Of a DNA stretch of 64,000 bases, positions 49,098 through 61,700 are shown piece after piece (position 1 is the first letter of the stretch; every line of letters starts with the position of its first letter). Origin of the DNA: Phallusia mammillata (lineage: Eukaryota; Chordata; Ascidiacea; Phlebobranchia; Ascidiidae); the NCBI GenBank assembly GCA_003260075.1, contig QLIY01000456.1, positions 58,651-122,650 of the forward strand, written 5' to 3'. Both the position numbers and the translations under genes were made by a program. The notes under the pieces are model-generated. The model did not search any database, was not told where the DNA came from, and saw nothing but the letters and a program-made list of their open reading frames with translations.

Positions 49098-52000
49098 GGT
49101 TTCTTTTGGTCTATTGAAGTCGCGGTACAATTATAGCAAACAATTTTTTAGGACAGAATTTTCACTTCCTACAAATAAATGCCATGGGTTTAGTAAAATC
49201 TTTGATTTCCATCTACACTCTTTATGTGAAGTATGCAACTACACGGGTTCTTTAGGTCCTAAATCATAAACGTGGTTTAACTAACATCGTTGTAGTAAAG
49301 CTGACATCCTAACTTGATGTCTTATTCTACTGAAAACGCCGTATGAAGTAGAAATGTTTCGCTTATTTTATACGCTTTTTACCTCGGCAGAAACAAGAAC
49401 GCGCAGAAACTTAAGACACCTGACCTCAGTCTACTGTTACTTTACTCTGTGCATGTATCCTGCTTGCATTTGGATGAGCGAGCTATGACCCTAGCCAAAT
49501 AAAATTCTCTCTTTTATAATTTGGTTTCACGTGCATCCATGAGTCAGACATTTTAGTGGTGCAACAGAAAAAAAGCTTACTTGCACTGTTTGACATTGAG
49601 GTGGGATGTTTTTTGTGACCTCATGTTAGTAATTCCAGGAACTGCTGGTAACAAGTCAGATGACGTAAACAAAGTTCTTCCTCCTCGTGAAATGTTCTAT
49701 TCAGGTCACAAATCACACCATCATTCTTCTGAGATCATCTTACAGCTGTTGTCTTTCAATCAGTACCTGATACCCGGTTTCAACCCCGTGTCAGTAATTC
49801 CTGGAACTGGCCAGATCAGGTCGGACATTACATCATACTTTCGAAATCTTAAAGGTATCTAGAATAATTGATTTCTCTGCTACCTGAGATTGGGTTGATA
49901 TATTGTTGCGTTTCAAGTTTCGGCAAATCTTGCTTTATGAGTTTATATAACCTCTGCTATATTTGCTGTGCGCAAATGGTAAAGACAACCTGACAAGCAC
50001 AATGGTGGATTTTTGTTGTTACTTTCATTGAAAAAACAAACAAACAGTTGTTTGTTTAATGAGAACAATTATAAGGTGATGTGTTTATTATCACTGGTAC
50101 ATGGCTTGACAAAAGTACCAAAGCCTAACGCCCTTTAACATATCACTTTATGGCAGTTATAACCCCTTAAAAACATATCCTTCCACACATTTATTTTCCT
50201 TTGAGCGTTTGCATACGGTCAGCCTGCCATACAAATATAGGTTTCACGAAACTTAGCTCCGAATTGAAAAATGCGGTATAATTGTTTTTTCTGACAGTGG
50301 TTTCAATCGCGAAATTGTGGTCATTCGTTTTGTTTTTTCTAATTTAATGTAGAAAGGGCAAATAGTTAATTCAAATCAGCTTAACATTCTTTGTTAACTG
50401 TTGTTTAGGAGGTACATTACATCATAAGTACTACCGACACTGCAGAGCATTGAACAATAAACCAAATTTAATGATTTGTTACAAGGAAAACAGTTTTTCC
50501 CCCTAAATGAAACCATCGTCGCTTACTCTTTAATTTCTTTGGAAATTCTTTGTAACTCTTTGCAAATTAATAACAATGTTTTAAGGAAAAGATACATTTG
50601 CAAGGCTCGGTTTTGCATGCAAAACTTTGTGGTGCAACAAGAAAGAAGCTTACTTGCACTGAATATATCAACATTCCTTCAACCGGTAAAGTGTTCAGCC
50701 ACATTGAGGTGGAATTTTTTTGTCACCCCATGTTATTAATTCCAAGAACTGGGGACAAGCCGGGTGACGTATACAAAGTGCTCCCTTTTTCGTGAGACAT
50801 TCTATTCAGGTCACGAAGCGTACAAACATTCTTCTGTGGTCAACTTACAGGCGTTGTCTTGCAAGTCGTCACAAGTGTCGGACGTAATTGTTTTTTGCTC
50901 CCTGATATTAACGTTGTGTGACAATATACTGGATTTGGTACAAATTATACACAATTTGTTTAAGGTATATTGTGCGAAAACTGTCTCTAAACGTTGCTGC
51001 TTTGTATCACACGTTTATGGAAAGTAGTGTTGTTGTGACAGGGAACTTAATTGGTTTGGCAAATGACAGGTGCCCTTAACGTCTTTTCTGACGTGCAAAT
51101 TCGAACCTCGTTAAATTTAGGGATTACATTTAAGTGCTTTATCACTTGGGTTTTACACTTATAGCGGGCTCAGAGTTGTAAGTCGGGCCGGGTTAGGAAA
51201 TATTTACTCAAATTCGAACATACTGCTTTAAGAAGGGGGGGGGGCCACTTGGGTTTTACACTTATAGCGGGCTCAGAGTTGTAAGCCGGGTTAGGAAATA
51301 TTTACTCAAATTCGAACATACTGCTTTAAGAAGTTGTTACGCCCGAAATAACTGTGTGAGTTATTGGATGTTAAACTTTCCACTCCACTTTCAGTTGAAA
51401 CAAATGCTCTCCTCATGGCCAAAGACAAATTGCAAAATTAAAATGACAAGCGCAGTTAACAATTTATACCTTCCACAAACTGACCTTAGGCTTTGTCACA
51501 AGGACATACTACTGGGGTGCATAGACCACCACTTTACTTTTGTACAGGTTTTGACACTGTTATAAGGACTTTCAGCCTTTCATTCCTTTTCTCCATTATA
51601 TCGTCAGTCGTAGACATGTCATTGTGTACATCCCAGTAGGGAACAAAAAACTGTTCACGGATTGTGACGCATAGCGATATTTAACACTGGCTGTAACTTG
51701 ATCTATAACAGCATGTCCTTAAGAAACACTTGTCTACTTTCCTGAAACTAATTACCCGCCGCTTTACCCGGTCAGGGTAACAAAAAAGCAAGTTGCTGTT
51801 TAACAGTGCAATTAGGTTAACATTTACAAAAAACACACAAAAAATCATCTTTATCCTATTTTCGTAATGACTACGGTCGCAAAGTTGTTTGTCATTTCAT
51901 TATTTTATTTTTTGATGAGCAATTGAAGTTGTAAATTATACAAATCCCTAAAGATGTTGCACATACGAATCTTATGCGAAATGTACCATGTTACTATAGA

Positions 52001-52720
52001 ATTATATTAGACCCTGGGTCGGACGGAATGTCGATTGTGTACTAAATTGAAGGCCAGTGTAGTTACACGTGAGTGTCACATGACCGCCTTTTAAAACAAT
52101 ATAGAGGCACAAGGTGGACAGAGACACAGCTATGCAAAAAACGCCACCTGATTTTGCCCCTCGAAGCCTATCTGGCATTTCAAAAACGTTTTTACTTGAA
52201 ACGCGTTTTACATATTGGTTTAGGCTTGTAACTTATAGGTTATTTTGCTGCGACTGTCTTCTAGATGTTTGGATTTTTATGTCTTGTTTACATAAATACT
52301 TTGAAGAGTTTAAATTTTTATCGTTTTACAAAACGCACAAATGCATTACAGATGCCCAATGTTTCTTGACAATAGCCTTAATGACATGTACTACAAAATG
52401 CAAGTCAAATCCCGCTAGTGCCCATTAGGTTTTAAATGTTTCTATAACTGTTACCACTAGTGGGCAGAAGTTATTCCCTGGTGGATTTTGGCTTTTTTGG
52501 ATGGTTTATGTTTTGGTTGCTTATGGTTGAACTGCCAAACTTTACACACTTAAAAGCAACTCTCCTGCTTCTTGATATTCGATTGAAATCGGCCAATAAT
52601 GTGACAGCAAAAATGCTGCAAGATTATACTTAGGTTATGGGTTATGTCTGTATATCCAAATTTTCTTACATTCCTGCATTCCTAAAAAACACACAATCAT
52701 CAAATTGTTTTAACCAATAT
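49098..52720. other. intergenic; duplicated with 53.5-55.1 kb
   Basis: 49.5-51.0 kb matches 53.87-55.08 kb. Both carry a repeated module with GCTTACTTGCACTG and CAGTAATTCCTGGAACT or TAATTCCAAGAACTG, also seen near 57400-57550. A G run at 51235-51244 separates copies 51144-51234 and 51246-51335. No gene recognised. Confidence 0.55.
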
Positions 52721-52726
52721 TTTATT
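52721..52726 (-). terminator. poly(A) signal of the 52787-53474 gene
   Basis: AATAAA on the coding strand, 61 bp past the stop codon. Confidence 0.6.
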
Positions 52727-52786
52727 GTTGTGTGCGTTAATATCGTGCAGGTTAAGAGTAAATTGATACTATAGTGTTTCCAGTTT

Positions 52787-53474
52787 CTATTCGACTAGTT
52801 TTACAGAAGACATTTGATCGTTGGCGCCTCCCCAAGCATTCCAAGTCGGGTAGTTCCCACATTTCACTGTTTGGCACGCGCCCGCATAGTCTACATGTTG
52901 GTAGACAATCCACCTGCAAAAGATCCAATGTTGAAGTCAAGCCAAATGTTGCAAACGAATATGTCGACTTTGGTGCCATATGTCGAGAGTAAACAAATAT
53001 GTCGATTGTAAAAATGACACAAAATCAATTTGCACGAAACGAAACAGTTGTTTAAATTGCATTTTAAAAAATGTACGTACGTTCCCCCTTCCACTTTAAT
53101 GGACGACACGCAAGGGGGGGGGGTAAACAGTTGTTTAAATTGCATTTAAAAAAAAATGTACGTACGTTCCCCCTTCCACTTTAATGGACGACACGCAATC
53201 ATTCATTCCGTATCCATAATTACCAAGAGAGTTACATGATGAGGTCAAGGTAACACATTTCCCACAGTAATTTGCGTCAGCGTAAAGTGTGATCTGAAAC
53301 GAAAAACAAACGATTTGGTAGGGCTAACGTCGTTTTAAGTGGTAATACAAAATACAGTTGATCTTTAACAGTTCGATGTTGCTTTAAATCATGGAATTTA
53401 ATGATTTCAAAATTGAAACAACTTTTATTTTGTAAATTGAAAGTTAGGTTCCAAAAAATATTTACCTTGGGCAT
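52787..53474 (-). CDS. single-domain beta/gamma-crystallin, six Cys, 87 aa
   Basis: Exons 53466-53474 (Met-Pro-Lys), 53166-53293 and 52787-52913 (TAG). The first-key exon is 128 bp, 6 bp longer than its paralogues, adding two residues in the loop GNYGYGMND. Six cysteines at the same places as in 48488-49097. Both calcium motifs are present (MNDCVSS, ANDQMSS). A G run at 53114-53123 is flanked by copies 53040-53113 and 53125-53198 that repeat the last part of the first-key exon; the copy at 53079-53113 is a fragment and not a separate exon. Confidence 0.88.
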
Positions 53475-56400
53475 GGTTTCTTTTGATCTATTGATGTCGC
53501 GATACAGTTATAGCAAACAGAGTTTTAGGACAGAATTTTTACTATCTTAAAATCAATGCATTTGCTTTAGTGAAATCTTTAATTTCCTTCTACGCTCTTT
53601 TTATATTAAGCATGCAATTACACAGTTTCTTTAGGTTCTAATAAACATGGTTTAACTAACATCGTCGTTGTAAAGCTGACATGCTAATTTTATGTCTTAT
53701 TCTATTAAAACCGTCGGATTAGGTTCAACTGTTTAGGCTTATTTGGTCGAACACTTTCTACCTTGGCAGAAACAAGGATGCGAGTTGCTAACTTAAGTCA
53801 ACTGTCCTACTGTTACAGATATCTGCACTCTGTTCAGCAGGTTATGACCCTAACCCACTAAATTTCTCCCTTTTATAATTTGGTTTCAGTTGCAATCCAT
53901 GAGTCAGGCATTTTCGTGGTGCAACAAGAAAAGAGGACATTCTTTCAAACGGAGGTGTGTGCTGCTCCAGTTATGTGGGGGATACCCGGTTTCAACCCTG
54001 CGTCAGTAATTCCTGGAACTGGCCAGGTCAGGTCAGACATTACATCATACTTTCGCAATCTTTCTGGACTTGTTTTTCCCGCAAGCTGTCGAAATATCTA
54101 GAATAATTGATTTTTCTGCTGCCTAGGATTAGGTTAATATATTGTGGCGTTTCAAGTTTCGCCAAATCTTGCCTGATGAGTTTATAGAACCTCTGATATA
54201 CTTGCAGTCCGCAAATAGTTCAGACAACTTGACAAGCACAATGGTGGATTTTTGTTTTTTACTTTCATTGAAAAGAAATAACAGTTGTTTGTTTGTTTGA
54301 TAAGAAAAATTGTAATTTACTGTGTTTTTTATCACTGGTATATGGCTTATCGTTTTGAAAAAATATGACTAAAACCTTACGCCACTTGACATATCAGTTT
54401 GTTGGAAAAGTTGCTTATATCTCTAATCATATCCTTTCACAGACTTGTTTCCTTGTAGCCGTTTGCATACGGCCAACCTGCCATACAAAGATAGGTTTCA
54501 CAAAACTTGGTTCCGAATTCAAAAATGTGGCATAATTGGTTTTTCTGTTTCCAGTGGTTTCAATGTTTGTCTTATTTGATGCGAAAAGGGCAAATAGTTC
54601 ATTTGAAACAACTTAACATTTTTTGTTGTTGTTTGGGCGATACATTATATCTGACTGGCGAGCATTGAACAATAGCCCAAATTTGAAGATTTGCTAAGAG
54701 GAAAACAGTTTCTTCCCCCTAATGAAACCATCGTCGCCTACTCTTTGAAACTCTAAAAATTAATAACTTTGTTTAAAGGCGAAGGATGTATATACAAAGC
54801 TCTGTTTTGATTGCAAAAGTTTGTGGTGCAGCCGAAAAGAAGCTTACTTGCACTGAATATAATCAACATTCTTTCAACCGGTGAATTGTTCAGCCACAGT
54901 GAGGTGGGAATTATTGGTAATCCCATGTTAGTAATTCCAAGAACTGGAGACAAGCCAGGTGGCGTATACAAAGTTTTCCCTCCTCCTGAAATATTCTATT
55001 CAGGTCACAAAACACACGAACATTCTTCTGTGGTCAACTTACAGGTGTTGTATTACAAGCAGTACCTAACGTAATTGTTTTTTTTTACTATCGACTTCAT
55101 GCCGTGACGGGGCGATTTTCTAAAGCAGCTTAAGGCAGAGTTAAATCTGATTTAACTTTTCCTCAACCGCACTACTTGCGGAGTGGACTGCTGGGTGCAT
55201 AACCTTGTTGCAATAAAAAAGATGATTCTGTGAGGATCACGAATAACGTTCTTTGCTACAAAGTCGTAGCTACATTTGGATACGGATGTCCTTGATGTCA
55301 ATCATTGCGTACAGTTCAGCAAAAAATATTTGGCTTTTGTGTCATGCGTGTAAATGTTTGAACCGATTGTAACATCATTCGTGCTAAACTTTAAAAACAA
55401 ACTGGTTTGGCCTATGTACGTTTCAGGCTACTTTGACGCTAATATGTGACGAGCAAGCAACCATGCCTGTGATTTGTCCTTCGGCTTCCGTTCCGCCAAG
55501 CCCGTGTGCAAATTTTAGCACATTGGAATGCTCAAACACAATGTTTTCACGGGGGCACCGATGTTTTTTAGCTCATATCAGTAATTCCTGGAACTATAGA
55601 CAAGACAGGCTATATATGTTCAAAGTGAGCAAAATGATTGTTTGGTCGGTTACACATTCTTTTCAGGTCATGTGGGGGGGGGGGCACGGGGGCACGTTCA
55701 ATCCATTACATACAGCGTTTTGACCTATAATATCTCGTTTAAGTACTACTAATTCAAGCTGTTCATTACGTGTTCCCAACTTTGCATAATTTCTGAACGA
55801 GCCTATAACCCAACGTGACAAATTGCCTCAATTATAGCACAAAAGATTAAGTAAAACGCGACTGAAGTAGCGTTTTGCTTTACTCCTGCCATTGTGCGCT
55901 TTTACATTTTCTCATCACTTGCTTTTTTGATATCCCTTGTTAACAAAAAAGTTATTACGAAACCAGGGTTGAATAGTGTTTCTCTGATCCATTAGAGTCG
56001 ATCTTAAGTCTGATTTTGAAAACAACTGACCATTTTCGTGATTATGCATAACAAAGCATTTGGCGGTTCATGCTTGCATTCCGTGTAAATTTTAACGGTC
56101 CTAGATTGTTATAGTTTTTGTCTAGATAAGCGTTGAAAGCCTATCTGATAAAACAACAGTTTCATTCAGTTTACATAATACATTCTTTTCTCGTTTAAAG
56201 TCTTATGCCATAGGGTCGTCCAATTGCGTTTTTTGACGATAGCCCAGATTTGCCGAGTTCTGTTTGAAACGGAAAATCCCGGTATTATTTTGATGTAGCC
56301 TACAAGTAACAAATGGCTTGAAGTGTCGAATGCTTCTAATGAAAGTTTAAGGGGGTAAATATTGTTTGAATTGTTCTATTGGCTGAACTTCATTTCCCCG

Positions 56401-56588
56401 ACTCTTCTGAACTGGTTCTATATAAAAAAGCCAAATAATGTTTTAACAACCCGCTAACTTTTTTTGTTTCCACATACACTATAGTCATAACATTTTTTTA
56501 CAAGTCCGTGTATTATTCAGTCCGTTATTTACTTTTTGTTTAAAATCGTAATTGATATAGTATAAATTTATATTGAAAAAGAATCTAC
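53475..56588. other. intergenic; repeated upstream modules, G run
   Basis: 53.87-55.08 kb repeats 49.5-51.0 kb. 55390-55770 repeats part of 38160-38430 but carries an extra 120 bp or so ending in a G run (55674-55684). That extra piece is nearly identical to 57505-57616 and is flanked by CACGGGGGCAC on both sides. No gene recognised. Confidence 0.55.
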
Positions 56589-56599
56589 GTTTATTCAGT

Positions 56600-57110
56600 T
56601 TATTGGCAAGACAGTTTTACTGAAGATATTTGGCCGCCATTCCAATCCTTAGTGCTCGCATATTGGCCGCATGTCAATGTATGACACGCACCTTGGAAAT
56701 CCACGTGCTCATAGACAACCCAACTGCAAAATATACACAGTTCAGGGTGAGGTCATGCAGTTAGCATTGATAATTTTATGTGTTTTTAGGTGTATTTGTG
56801 TTTGACTAGTTTTTAATGCACCTACGTCCCTCCTTCCACTTTAATTGACGACACGATGTCATTCCATCCTTTTCCAACCAAATTACAGCATGATGAAGTC
56901 AACGTAAGACACTTTCCTCCAAAATCGTCGTGTTCGTACAGAGTAATCTTAAAAGAAATCTCATGAGTTGATTAAAATAAAAAGATAGTCGCAGTTTAGG
57001 GATTCGCGGAGCCTTTGCTTTCAATTTGTTTTTCAAATCAGTAAAAAATCAACAGTTAAAACTTATGTAAGCAGTAAAGTTGCATTTTGAGATCTTTTTA
57101 CCTTTGTCAT
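56600..57110 (-). CDS. single-domain beta/gamma-crystallin, six Cys, 84 aa
   Basis: Exons 57102-57110 (Met-Thr-Lys), 56826-56947 and 56600-56723 (TAA). First key ITLYEHDDFGGKC with WNDIVSS. The second key is atypical: the WGG-ND turn is shortened to NGGQISS, so the second calcium motif lacks its Asn/Asp. Six cysteines, three per key (KC, SSCC; GAC, TC, SC), arranged differently from the other two small genes. AATAAA overlaps the stop codon (56599-56604) and another lies at 56589-56594. Confidence 0.87.
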
Positions 57111-57615
57111 TGTTTCTTTGTCAGAATTTTAGACAAATTAAACTCAATTCCTTAACACAAAATAATATGTTCAAGGAGATTTTAAATGTACTTACAGATA
57201 TTATATTAAAAAAGCTTAAATTTAAAGAAAAAGGTTATATCATAAATCGCCCTAAGATAACATGCTGCAAGGTGTTGATTAAAAGTTTTGTTTGTTTTCA
57301 CTAAACCGCGAGTCTTAATTATAATGATTTTATAAATGATTTAAACCAAAAATACTTTCTTTTTAAAGATTAATGCCACGTGCAATCCATGGATAAGCAC
57401 TGTTTGCATATCAACAAAAAAGCTTATTGAACTGGAGTTATCAACGTTTTTTTTTTCAACCGGTGGTGTGTGCAACCACAGTGAAGTGGTGAAAACCGAT
57501 GTTTTTAGCTCATATCAGTAATTCCTGGAACTAAAGACAAGACAAGCTATATATGTTCAAAGTGGTAAGAGCAAAATGATTGTTTGGTCGGTTACACATT
57601 CTTTTCAGGTCATGT

Positions 57616-57695
<80 letters not shown>

Positions 57696-58661
57696 TTAAT
57701 TGTTGTGTTTTACTCTGTAGCCCCAATATTTACTTCATTAGCCCCCTAAAATGGGTAAAATTTTTAAACCATGTCCGAATTGGATGATTTTTTGACAGTT
57801 TGCAGAATTTGCCATTAGCTATCGATTATTGTGTTTCACCCTGCTGCCCTAATATTTACGCTACTAACCCGCCAAAATTGGTGAATGTTTTAACAATATT
57901 TGAGTGAAATGACATTTTGACAGTTTGTATAATACCATTTGAGATGTCAGTGCTTCACGGTGTTTAGGCTAACAGACTTATAAAATGTCTGAATTGCAAG
58001 AGATTAGGACAGTTTGTACTTCACATAAAATGTTTATTTATGGAACACTACCAATCACTGTGTTTGACTTTACAACGCCCTTTCTTATGGTTATCTGTTT
58101 ACAACTTTGCGGTATTGGGGACCCATGAGTTTGTGCCTGCAGAAGCAAATTAAGGTTATAAAAGATGTTGGCTGATATGGGACCAAGCACATAATAAGCA
58201 TGGGGAATATATTACAGTTGCAAAATAGGTTGTAGTTTATATGCTGTAGTAAAATGTGCTAAGTCACCCTACTAGTTATTTCATAGGGAACCTGGACGTT
58301 TTTGATTTGGAATCCCGATCAAGTTTATATTTCTATGTGTGGGACAGGTTTACCTTACCATTTGGTCGTGCTTTTCCCCTAATTTTTAACTTAATTTGGA
58401 AAAGCCAATGTATGATAAACACAAAACTCAAAACCCTGACGAAGGTGTTTATACCTTGCAAGAACATGTTGTTTTTACGGTTTGATAATCTTTTGATGGG
58501 GGTTTCTTGTGAATGCCACTATTCACCTCAGTTGGGGTGGTTTGGCAAATTACAAATCAACTTTTGTGAGGCTCAGTATATTTTCTCCATGTTGTGAGGG
58601 TAACTGCTTATCGCTCGCCAAAAATACAGAATCGGTAATGTATAACACTCTGCATAAATAC
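57111..58661. other. intergenic; 79-bp G run and dispersed repeats
   Basis: 57505-57616 precedes the G run 57616-57694 and has a near-copy at 55560-55673, also ending in G. 58286-58600 is largely repeated at 63690-64000. The Gly-rich frame at 57584-57787 is only the translated G run. No gene recognised. Confidence 0.55.
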
Positions 58662-58667
58662 TTTATT
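58662..58667 (-). terminator. poly(A) signal of the 58755-63019 gene
   Basis: AATAAA 88 bp past the stop codon; another AATAAA overlaps the stop itself. The same block recurs in relic form at about 60435 inside the gene. Confidence 0.55.
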
Positions 58668-58754
58668 ATTCTACTTAACATACATTTAAAAGTCACAAAT
58701 CCGAATAACGTGATGTTATATTATAAGTACAATAGAGCTATATTTGCTTCATTT

Positions 58755-61700
58755 TTATTCTGCTGGTTTCACGGAAGACATTACGTCGTTTTTTCCACCC
58801 CAAGATGTCCAATGCGGGTAGTCGCCAGGTGGGAGTGTGTGGCTTGCATCCCAGTACTCACAACCCTCGTAAACAACCCAACTGCAAAGTTTAGATAAAT
58901 TTAGGTCGTAACAAAAAAAAAGTTTTCGCATAAGCTTGTCCGTGGCGTCACCTTTACATGCACTAATGATGTGGTAATAAAAACATTTAACAAAAACCAA
59001 TTATAATTAAATCACTTTTTACTATGCAAACATTATGCTATGCAACTTTTGTTACAGTTTGGCTTTCGAAAATTTACCTCAATTCTCCAACAACTTTGAC
59101 GGATGACACTTGGTCATTCAGTCCGTGGTCCATGAGATTAGGACATGCCTCAGTTAAAAAAACTTTTTTTCCGGCAAAATTTATGCCCGAATAAAGTATA
59201 ATCTGAAAAACAAAAACGCTAACAATTGTTCTTCACGACAGTAGTGACGTTTTGAAAGTCGTAGTTTTTCTAACGTTTGCGATATTGAACTTTAATCACA
59301 AAATGTGTCGTTTATTTTTTTATTATTCCCTCATGTTAGGTTAAACGGTTTTGTATGCAGCAGTGGTCAGCAACCACCGGTTCGCGAGGAGTTCCTTGTT
59401 TAAAAACGGTCTAGTGCAGAAAAGGTTGCCGACCCCTGGTATAAAGGGTTTGTTATACTTCAATAGTTTTAATTAAAAAAATAATTGTATGGAAAAAACA
59501 TTTACATAGTTCTCAGCTGGTTTCGCGGAAGATAATTGGTCATTTTTGCCTCCCCAGTCGTTCCAGCTTGCGTAGATACCAGGGCTTAGAGTGTATTTCT
59601 CACCCTTGTAGTATGCATCGGCGTAAACAATCCATCTGCAGGAAATAGAAGTTTTCATCCCAGTACACATTCGTTATTGCACATCGACACACATTCATTT
59701 TGGGAATTACAAAGCAGTCAGTACAAGTTATGAATACGATTTAACGTAAGCGTTTGCGTGCAATGTAACCATTATAAACAGTCAAATTAGGATAGAATTT
59801 GAAAATAGTATTTGAAAATGTTCAGATTAAGTTTTAAAATATACACACGGATCTTTTTCCACTTTAATGGACGACACTTTGTCATTTAAGCCAATGTTGT
59901 GAAAGTTTTCACAAGCAGAAGTCACTTCGATCGTTGTTCCGCCAAAGTTTATGTCATCGTAGAGGATAATCTATAAAAAATACACATAGTGTGTTCAACC
60001 ATAGTGTGGTCAAGACAACTGAATTGTAATTTTCAAACAACGCATTACTATTTTTGCTATTATTTTTCTCAATGAGGTTCAATAGAACAATGTCATTGCA
60101 GTTACTATCAACACTGTTTTTTAATAGGTTACAAAAATTTTGCTTACCCTTGACTTGACTTCACCAACGTCGCTGTAAAGAAAAAAAAATATTCTAGTGT
60201 TTTGTTTTGTTTTCGATAAATTGGCATTTTAGTATTTTGTCTTTATGACAGTATTGCCACCGACTTTTGCTTATTTTACTCAAAGCATTAATGCGGCGTT
60301 AAACGTGAAACGGTTAGTTCATTTGCCTTTGCAACCTTTCGCGCGTCGCATTTCACACAAAGAGCTGCAATGGGTAACTACTAACCTTTTCCAAAAAATA
60401 CGGAGTGCGTAATGTATAACACTCTGCATAAATACTTTATTATTCTACTTTATAATGCATTAAAAAGTCAAAATTCCGAATAATATAATGTCACATTATA
60501 TAGACAATAAAGCTATTTTTGCTTCAGTTTCATTACCATGGTTTCACGGAAGACATTACGTCGTTTTTTCCACCCCAAGATGTCCAATGCGGGTAGTCGC
60601 CAGGTGGGAGTGTGTGGCTTGCATCCCAGTACTCACAACCCTCGTAAACAACCCAACTGCAAAGTTTAGATAAATTTAGGTCGTAACAAAAAAAAGTTTT
60701 CGCATAAGCTTGTCCGTGGCGTCACCTTTACATATACTAAGGATGTGGTAATAAAAAAATTGAACATAAACCAATTATGATGAAATCAATTTTTACTATG
60801 TAAACATTATGCTATGCTACTTTTGTTACAGTTAGGCTTTCGAAAATTTACCTCAATTCTCCAACAACTTTGACGGATGACACTTGGTCATTCAGTCCGT
60901 GGTCCATAAGATTAGGACATGCCTCAGTTAAAAAAACTTCTTTTCCACCATAACCATGGCCCGAATAAAGTATAACCTGAAACACAAAAAATGGTAACAA
61001 TTGTCCTTTACGACATTAGTGACCTTTTAAAAGTCGTAGTTTTTCTAACGTTTGCTATGTTGAACTTTAATCACAAAATGTATCTTTATTTTTTTTATTA
61101 TTCCCTCATGTTAGGTTAAACGGTTTTGTATACAGCAGTGGTCAGCAACCACCGGTCCGCGAGGAGTTCCTTGTCAAAAACGGTCTAGTGCAAAAAAGGT
61201 TGCCGACCCCTGGTATGAAGGGTCTGTATGCTTCAATAATTTGATTTAAAAAAATAGTTGTATGGAAATATATTTACATAGTTCTCAGCTGGTTTCGCGG
61301 AAGATATTTGGTCATTTTTGCCTCCCCAGTCTTTCCAGCTTTCGTAGATACCAGGACTTAGAAGGTATTTCTCACCCTTGTAGTATGCATCAGCGTAAAC
61401 AAACCATCTGCAGGAAATACAAATTTTCATCCCAGTACACAATCGTTATTGCACATCGACACATATCAATTTTGGGAATTACAAAGCAGTCAGTACAAGT
61501 TATGAACACGACTCAACGTAAACGTTTGCGTGCAATGTAACCATTAAGAACAGTCCAATTAGGATGGACTTTGAAAATAGTATTTAAAAATGTTCAGATT
61601 ATGTTTTGAAATGTACGCACGGATCTTTTTCCACTTTAATGGACGACACTTGGTCATTTAAGCCCATGTTGTGAAAGTTGTCACAAGCAGAAGTCACTTC

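Noticed and set aside
53079..53113. Extra first-key crystallin exon
   Set aside because: It is a fragment cut off by a G run and repeats the full exon 53166-53293, so it is an allelic or assembly copy.
49581..55074. Short frames in the repeated GCTTACTTGCACTG modules
   Set aside because: The frames are not kept between the copies at 49.6, 50.6, 53.9 and 54.8 kb, so they are noncoding repeats.
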